A DNA stretch of 11,160 nucleotides from Bacteroidales bacterium (GTDB taxonomy: Bacteria > Bacteroidota > Bacteroidia > Bacteroidales > UBA932), in NCBI GenBank assembly GCA_004552965.1, contig SFMU01000059.1, positions 1 through 11,160 on the forward strand. Direction: 5' to 3'. The notes beneath the pieces were generated by a model. The model searched no databases. It saw only the letters and a list, made by a program, of their open reading frames with translations, and was not told where the DNA came from. Below are positions 7,207 through 11,160 of this stretch, in pieces. The stretch's first letter is position 1, and every line of letters begins with the position of its first letter. The position numbers and the translations under genes were made by a program.

Positions 7207-8202
7207 ATGAAATCAATCTTAGGAATTGGCAATGCCCTCACTGACATCCTGGCTGTGTTCCCGGATGAAACGATGCTTCGAGAATACCACCTTCCTCCCG
7301 GCAGCATGCAGCATGTCGACCTTGAAACCGGAGACAGGATCTGGGACAAGCTGAAGGAGGTCGGGGTGAAGTATGTCCCCGGAGGTTCCGCCGCCAACAC
7401 CATCACCTGCACATCGATTTTCGGCATGCCTTCCGGCTTCATCGGGAAGATCGGAAATGACGAACTCGGGCATCTCTACAGGAGCAGCCTGGAGCAGTCC
7501 GGAGTGAAGACGACCCTGCTGACCGGCACGAAAGGTTCTGGCCGCGCCATGTGCTTCATCACGGGAGCAAATGCGGAGAGGACCTTCGCCGACTACATGG
7601 GAGCCGCCCTGGAGCTGGTTCCCGAGGACTTGAAACCTGAATTCTTCGAAGGTTACGACTATTTCCACATCGAGGGCTACCTTGTTCAGAACCAGGATCT
7701 TATCCGAAAGGCAGTGCAGATGGCGAAGGAGGCTGGATGCATCATCTCCATCGACATGGCATCCTACAATGTCGTGGAATCCAACGAGGCTTTCTTCCAC
7801 AATCTTGTGGAAAAGTACATCGACATCGTCTTCGCCAACGAAAGCGAGGCACGGGCATATACCAAGAAAGAGCCGCGCGAGGCTCTTGACGAACTGGCCG
7901 AGCAGTGCAGGATTGCCATCGTGAAGGTCGGGAAGGACGGTTCGATGGTCAAGGCTGGGGACGAATACCATTTCATCGATCCATGGCCTGCCGCCACGAT
8001 CGATGCCACCGGAGCGGGCGACACCTATGCCGCAGGATTCCTTTACGCCCATTCGCTCGGGATGCCGCTCAAGGTCTGCGGTGAAGTAGGCTCGATAATT
8101 GCTGCAAAGGTCGTCGAAGTGATCGGAACCAAGATCGACATTCCGAGGTGGAAGGCCGCCAAGGAGGAAATCCGCCGTCTCATCGCTTCCGTCAACGGTT
8201 AG
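7207..8202 (+). CDS. PfkB-family kinase, adenosine kinase-like
   Basis: A 331-residue ribokinase/PfkB-superfamily kinase that transfers phosphate from ATP to the hydroxymethyl group of a sugar or nucleoside. The N-terminal GNALTDIL strand is typical. GGSAANT (59-65) is PfkB signature 1, followed by GKIGNDELG. FANESEA is the usual N-E segment near the metal site. IDATGAGDTYAAGF (265-278) is signature 2, with the anion hole and catalytic base Asp272. Length and the GGSAANT form agree with the Bacteroidetes proteins usually labelled adenosine kinase, but fructokinase or ribokinase activity cannot be excluded. No clear Shine-Dalgarno precedes the ATG, as is common in this phylum. It is the first gene of a three-gene plus-strand run; the next starts 37 bp after its TAG. 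Confidence 0.88.
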   Translation: MKSILGIGNALTDILAVFPDETMLREYHLPPGSMQHVDLETGDRIWDKLKEVGVKYVPGGSAANTITCTSIFGMPSGFIGKIGNDELGHLYRSSLEQSGVKTTLLTGTKGSGRAMCFITGANAERTFADYMGAALELVPEDLKPEFFEGYDYFHIEGYLVQNQDLIRKAVQMAKEAGCIISIDMASYNVVESNEAFFHNLVEKYIDIVFANESEARAYTKKEPREALDELAEQCRIAIVKVGKDGSMVKAGDEYHFIDPWPAATIDATGAGDTYAAGFLYAHSLGMPLKVCGEVGSIIAAKVVEVIGTKIDIPRWKAAKEEIRRLIASVNG

Positions 8203-8239
8203 CCGCCGCAATTGTTATTTATTTGTCAGGAAAGACGAT

Positions 8240-8773
8240 ATGTTTGAATTTGTAAAAGATATTTTCAGGAAAAGCAGCCTCAAGAAGAACGCCAGCACTG
8301 TCGAGACCGGATTCCTGCCACTGAACAGAATCAGAAGCTATGTTGCCGTCATCGACGTGGAGGACACTTCGTTCGATGCATGCAAAACAGCGATAATGAA
8401 CTATTTCCGCTCGCACAACATCAACGGATGCGTCTTCTTTCAGGACTTCCGCAAGATCGGAAGCGAGGACAGGCTCATCACCAGCATCCAGACCACAATC
8501 ACCAGGAAAGACCTGGACTGGCTCGGAAGGCCGAACAAGTACAAGCTGAATGTGCTCAAGGAGATGAACCCTGATGTGTTCATCTCGCTTATCAATGATC
8601 CCGGATTCGCCGTAGAGTACATGGCCAGGACCTCGAACGCCAGATTCAAGATCGGACGCAAACAATTGCCCGGCAATCTTTTCGACCTTGTCATCAAGGA
8701 TCCGGCGGGAAAAGATCTGTCCCAGCTGCAGAGTTTCCAGGCAATGAAAGAGTACCTCAACCGCATCCAGTAA
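8240..8773 (+). CDS. Conserved hypothetical protein, possibly DUF6913
   Basis: A 177-residue soluble protein with no signal peptide or membrane segment. It has a basic N-terminus (FRKSSLKK), a strand-like segment RSYVAVIDVED (32-42), a helix ending NYFRSHNI and the strand GCVFFQDFRK. A mixed region follows with DVFISLINDPGF, FKIGRKQLP and FDLVIKDP. The layout resembles small Bacteroidales-restricted proteins grouped as DUF6913, but I recognise it from general appearance only. No catalytic motif stands out and no function is proposed. AGGAAAG (8228-8234) lies 5 bp before the ATG and supports this start. It sits between the kinase (37-bp gap) and the DUF368 gene (15-bp gap), so it is probably co-transcribed with both. 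Confidence 0.8.
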   Translation: MFEFVKDIFRKSSLKKNASTVETGFLPLNRIRSYVAVIDVEDTSFDACKTAIMNYFRSHNINGCVFFQDFRKIGSEDRLITSIQTTITRKDLDWLGRPNKYKLNVLKEMNPDVFISLINDPGFAVEYMARTSNARFKIGRKQLPGNLFDLVIKDPAGKDLSQLQSFQAMKEYLNRIQ

Positions 8774-8788
8774 ACATTCAGACAGGAA

Positions 8789-9700
8789 ATGAGCAGACTT
8801 ACCCGCAACATCGGTGTCGCTGCCAAAGGATTTGCGATGGGGGCGGCAAATGTGATACCCGGCGTTTCCGGAGGCACGATCGCCCTCCTCACCGGCATAT
8901 TCAATGAACTTATCGGGGCGCTCAACGCCCTCCTTACCCCGAAGGCCTGGAAACTGCTCTTCAAAGGCAATTTCAGGGAGTTCTGGGAATATATTCACGG
9001 AACATTCCTGCTCTGGCTCGGAGCTGGAGTCGTTGCAAGCGTGTTCTCGCTCGCGAAGCTGATGGAATATGTCCTGAGCCACCACCCTGTGCAGACCTGG
9101 GCATTCTTCTTCGGACTGATCCTGGTCTCCGCCGTGTTCATGCTGGCGGATCTCAAGGGCAAGAAAGCCATGGATGTCCTCTGGCTCGCCATCGGAGCGG
9201 CAATGGGGGCGGCAATCTGCCTCCTATCCCCTTCCACCACTCCTGACGCACCCTGGTTCATCGCAATCTGCGGCGCAATCGCAATCTGCACGATGATCCT
9301 TCCAGGCATTTCGGGCAGTTTCATCCTGGTGCTTCTCGGCAAATACGACTACATCATGGGGGCGGTAAGCAATCTGGACATTCCTGTCCTGGCAGTGTTC
9401 GCAGTCGGCTGCGTTGTGGGAATCGTTGCCTTCTCGAAGATTCTCCACTGGCTGATCGCCCATTTCGAGAAGCAGACCCTGCTCGTGCTGATCGGCTTCA
9501 CGGTCGGTTCCCTGGTCAAGGTCTGGCCTTGGGCTGACAAAGCTGCCTATCAGGCCGCCAATGCTCTGACCGGCTGTCCGGAAGGAGAACTTCACATTCT
9601 GTCCGCAGTCATCTGCGCGATTGTGGCTGCAGCTTCAGTAATTGTCCTGGAGGTTCTGGCACATCGTGCAAAAGGGGCCGACAAGGACACCGGAGAGTAG
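8789..9700 (+). CDS. popT: DUF368 polyprenyl-phosphate translocase (PopT-like)
   Basis: A 303-residue multispanning membrane protein of the DUF368 family. Members have been identified as PopT, which returns undecaprenyl-phosphate from the outer to the inner leaflet of the cytoplasmic membrane so the carrier can be reused for peptidoglycan and surface glycans. The family motif NVIPGVSGGT (21-30) follows a short basic N-terminus. A second related motif, ILPGISGSF (170-178), lies in the second half, suggesting two pseudo-symmetric halves with re-entrant loops. Several hydrophobic segments are clear (for example 72-90, 103-119, 158-183, 197-213, 268-291). The tail after 292 is charged (HRAKGADKD). 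It ends the kinase-hypothetical-DUF368 run; the gap before it is 15 bp. Transport of C55-P is from family knowledge, not visible here. Confidence 0.9.
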   Translation: MSRLTRNIGVAAKGFAMGAANVIPGVSGGTIALLTGIFNELIGALNALLTPKAWKLLFKGNFREFWEYIHGTFLLWLGAGVVASVFSLAKLMEYVLSHHPVQTWAFFFGLILVSAVFMLADLKGKKAMDVLWLAIGAAMGAAICLLSPSTTPDAPWFIAICGAIAICTMILPGISGSFILVLLGKYDYIMGAVSNLDIPVLAVFAVGCVVGIVAFSKILHWLIAHFEKQTLLVLIGFTVGSLVKVWPWADKAAYQAANALTGCPEGELHILSAVICAIVAAASVIVLEVLAHRAKGADKDTGE

Positions 9701-9725
9701 AGAACTGAAGATTTTTCAAAAAAAG

Positions 9726-9756
9726 TTTGCAAAATAGAAAATTATGCCTACCTTTG
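9726..9756 (+). promoter_or_regulatory. Bacteroidetes primary-sigma promoter of tRNA-Gly
   Basis: TTTG at 9726-9729 (-33) and TACCTTTG at 9749-9756 (-7) are separated by exactly 19 bp, a full match to the TTTG-N19-TAnnTTTG consensus. The tRNA starts 10 bp after the -7 box, so the 5' leader must be very short. The gene can thus be transcribed independently of the upstream operon. Confidence 0.9.
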
Positions 9757-9766
9757 CATTCGCAAC

Positions 9767-9825
<59 letters not shown>

Positions 9826-9842
<17 letters not shown>

Positions 9843-10020
9843 CAAGGATGACTCGAAAGGTCATCCTTTTTTTTGTTGCAGGCAGGGTCGGGCGGCGAGG
9901 CAGGGTCTCGGTTCCGGACCGGAAGGATCTCGCTTCCGCCCCGGAAGGATGGCACGCAAGGTCATCTATTTTGGTGCAGGCAGGGTCGGGCTGCGAGGAA
10001 GAATCTCGCTTCCGCCACCA
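9826..10020 (+). repeat. Degenerate tandem copies of the tRNA-Gly 3' end plus terminator
   Basis: The stretch from the tRNA T-loop end through the terminator and into GCGGCGAGG (9826-9900) is repeated, with changes, at 9928-9998. There TCTCGCTTCCGCC replaces the tRNA tail, and AAGGATGGCACGCAAGGTC and a shortened T run replace the terminator. The 24-base block at 9877-9900 recurs at 9975-9998 with one mismatch. A third start, TCTCGCTTCCGCCACCA, lies at 10004-10020. A shorter 22-bp tandem pair (9906-9927, 9928-9949) and the perfect hairpin TTCCGGACCGGAA (9912-9924) sit inside. No copy retains a complete tRNA. The stretch 10021-10073, up to the main array, holds no recognisable gene. Confidence 0.75.
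9844..9874 (+). terminator. Intrinsic terminator of tRNA-Gly
   Basis: AAGGATGAC (9844-9852) and GTCATCCTT (9860-9868) form a perfect 9-bp stem around a 7-nt loop. The T run is 8 long (9867-9874) and its first two bases also close the stem. It begins one base after the CCA end of the tRNA. Confidence 0.93.
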
Positions 10021-10345
10021 AGAGCCGTCCCACAACCGGTCTTCAACCGGCATCAGATTGATCTTCGGGAGTGCTTCGGCACGGCACCTCCTCCCACAAC
10101 CATCTCAGTGGCATCCCGGCGTGGCGAAGGAGTCATCTATCGGGTCTTCGGCACGGCCACCCTGCCCACAGGTACCTCAGCGGCATCCTCGCGTGGCGAA
10201 GCGTTCTTATGAACGTCCTTCGGCACGGCGACATTGCCCACAGATGTCTCAGTTGCATCCTCGCGTGGCAAAGCGTTCTTCTGACCGGGCTTCGGCACGG
10301 CGACATTGCCCACAGATGCCTCAGTGGCATCCCCGCGTGGCGAAG

Positions 10346-10394
10346 CGACACCAAACCGATGCCTAACCGGTCTATGAACGGTGTTAATGGCTGG
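10346..10394 (+). repeat. 49-bp long linker, copy 1
   Basis: Lies between the fourth and fifth units of the array. It is identical to 10813-10861 except for one base (GATGCC here, GATACC there). It contains AACCGG and a GTTAATGGCTGG end. It replaces the normal 16-bp linker and its presence at two places marks a larger duplication within the array. Confidence 0.9.
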
Positions 10395-10812
10395 CTTCGG
10401 CACGGCCACCCCGCCTACAGGCATCTCAGTGGCATCCCCGCGTGGCGAAGTGTTCTTCTGATTGTCCTTCGGCTTGGCGACCCTGCCCACAGGTACCTCA
10501 GTGGCATCCTCGCGTGGCGAAGAGGAACTTCCGACCGGTCTTCGGCACGGCGACCATGCCCACAGATGCCTCGGTGGCATCCTCGCGTGGCGAAGCGTTC
10601 TTATGAACGTCCTTCGGCACGGCGACCCTGCCCACAGATGCCTCGGTGGCATCCTCGCGTGGCGAAGGGGGGCTTCTGACCGGTCTTCGGCACGGGGACC
10701 CCGCCTACAGGCATCTCAGTGGCATCCCCGCGTGGCAAAGCGTTCTTCTGACCGGTCTTCGGCACGGCGAACCACCCCACAGGTACTCCAGTGCCATCTC
10801 CGCGTGGCGAAG

Positions 10813-10861
10813 CGACACCAAACCGATACCTAACCGGTCTATGAACGGTGTTAATGGCTGG
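10813..10861 (+). repeat. 49-bp long linker, copy 2
   Basis: Second copy of the long linker, between the tenth full unit and the decayed eleventh. It lies 467 bp after copy 1. The linker and half unit before each copy also correspond, including the otherwise rare CAAAG unit end. Confidence 0.9.
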
Positions 10862-11023
10862 CTTCGGCACGGCGTCCCAGCTCCAAGGCATCTCAGGGGC
10901 TGGTTTTGTGCAATGAATACAGATTTGGAGACTTCCGTGTCCGGGAAGGGTAGCTCGTATGGGAGCGAACATCGAGAGAGAATCAGTTCGCCTTGCAATA
11001 GCGGCATTAACGGAAAGTTCTGC

Positions 11024-11054
11024 TTGAGGTATCGGTTACATTTCATTATCTTTG
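11024..11054 (+). promoter_or_regulatory. Probable promoter for a gene beyond the right edge
   Basis: TATCTTTG at 11047-11054 matches the -7 consensus. TTG at 11024-11026, 20 bp upstream, is a partial -33 element. It points rightward out of the window. Between the array and this promoter (10897-11023) I see only a weak CTTCC/GGAAG hairpin (10932-10948) and no gene. Confidence 0.55.
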
Positions 11055-11073
11055 CATCGGAGTGTTCGGAGTA

Positions 11074-11160
11074 CATTCGGGGCACCAGGAAACGCCAGGA
11101 GCACCTGAGGGCCAACCGGAGGCGCACCGGGAATGCAATCCGGGAAGGATCCGGATTATG
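11074..11160 (+). other. Hairpin-rich leader and probable start codon at the window edge
   Basis: Downstream of the promoter the leader can form CATTC/GAATG (11074-11078, 11131-11135), CCGG/CCGG (11116-11119, 11127-11130) and a 7-bp stem AATCCGG/CCGGATT (11137-11143, 11151-11157). The last hairpin ends directly before an ATG at 11158-11160, and its loop contains the Shine-Dalgarno-like GAAGGA 8 bp before that ATG. An alternative ATG at 11133 is open to the edge (M-Q-S-G-K-D-P-D-Y). Which start is used, and the product, cannot be told from here. Confidence 0.4.

Larger units (their letters stand above)
10074..10896 (+). repeat. Tandem array of 56-bp imperfect palindromes, 72-73-bp period
   Basis: Ten full 56-bp units start at 10074, 10146, 10218, 10290, 10395, 10467, 10540, 10612, 10685 and 10757; an eleventh, starting at 10862, decays after 10896. 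Each full unit opens with CTTCGGC (mostly CTTCGGCACGGC) and closes with CGTGGCGAAG (CGTGGCAAAG in two). These arms pair except for one central G-G mismatch. Many units also contain an inner hairpin, GATGCC-TCAGT-GGCATC. Linkers are 16 or 17 bp (two are identical), except two of 49 bp. The array carries no coding signal that I trust: reading frames run through both strands, but the 17-bp linkers break them. It is not a CRISPR, because linkers are short and mostly similar to each other. Nothing in it identifies a mobile-element family. It could be a locally amplified REP-like element, a structured RNA array or a protein-binding array. Confidence 0.9.

Noticed and set aside
7219..8211. 330-codon open frame on the minus strand opposite the kinase gene
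   Set aside because: It mirrors the PfkB-family kinase almost end to end and shows no recognisable motif; the kinase carries both PfkB signatures.
10137..10652. A real repeat protein encoded by the array on the minus strand
   Set aside because: The frame passes through a 17-bp linker and switches to a different repeat peptide there, and open frames exist on both strands; this fits stop-poor noncoding repeats better.
10074..10896. CRISPR array
   Set aside because: The repeats are 56 bp with 16-17-bp linkers, linkers resemble each other and two are identical, repeats vary internally, and there are no cas genes in the window.

Overview
The window looks like chromosomal DNA from a member of the Bacteroidales, probably an uncultured gut-type lineage. 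Three things point there. The tRNA gene has an exact Bacteroidetes-type promoter (TTTG, 19 bases, TACCTTTG). Shine-Dalgarno sequences are mostly weak or absent. The gene content fits too: exported GH2 and GH78 glycosidases, a Bacteroidales-type hypothetical protein, and a DUF368 transporter. Genus cannot be decided from this sequence alone.

Left part (1-2574, + strand): the last 32 codons of a cysteinyl-tRNA synthetase, then an exported GH2 beta-glycosidase. A 20-bp tandem duplication straddles the start codon of the GH2 gene. Middle part (2571-7141, - strand): four co-oriented genes, read from right to left. They encode a YbhN/MprF-type lipid flippase-like membrane protein, an exported GH78 alpha-L-rhamnosidase, a Bcp-type peroxiredoxin and exonuclease III. 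The last two lie 4 nt apart and form an oxidative-damage pair: one removes peroxide, the other repairs oxidised DNA. The GH2 and exonuclease III genes converge and share a CTAG at their stops.

Right-centre (7207-9700, + strand): a PfkB/adenosine-kinase-like kinase, a small conserved hypothetical protein and a DUF368 (PopT-type) polyprenyl-phosphate translocase, closely spaced and probably one operon. This operon diverges from the flippase gene across a 65-bp AT-rich gap holding two opposing -7 boxes. A tRNA-Gly(GCC) with its own promoter and intrinsic terminator follows.

Right part (9843-11160): about 1.3 kb without a convincing complete protein gene, and the least ordinary part of the window. 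Degenerate copies of the tRNA 3' end plus its terminator come first. They are followed by an array of ten full 56-bp imperfect-palindrome units and one decayed unit, separated by 16-17-bp linkers (72-73-bp period). Two joints instead carry a nearly identical 49-bp linker. The units fall into linked sequence variants and the array contains a larger block duplication. The window ends in a Bacteroidetes-like promoter, a hairpin-rich leader and a probable start codon at the last three bases.

No complete defence system, CRISPR array, transposase or SusC/SusD pair is visible. The candidate for something undescribed is the palindromic array beside the tRNA.
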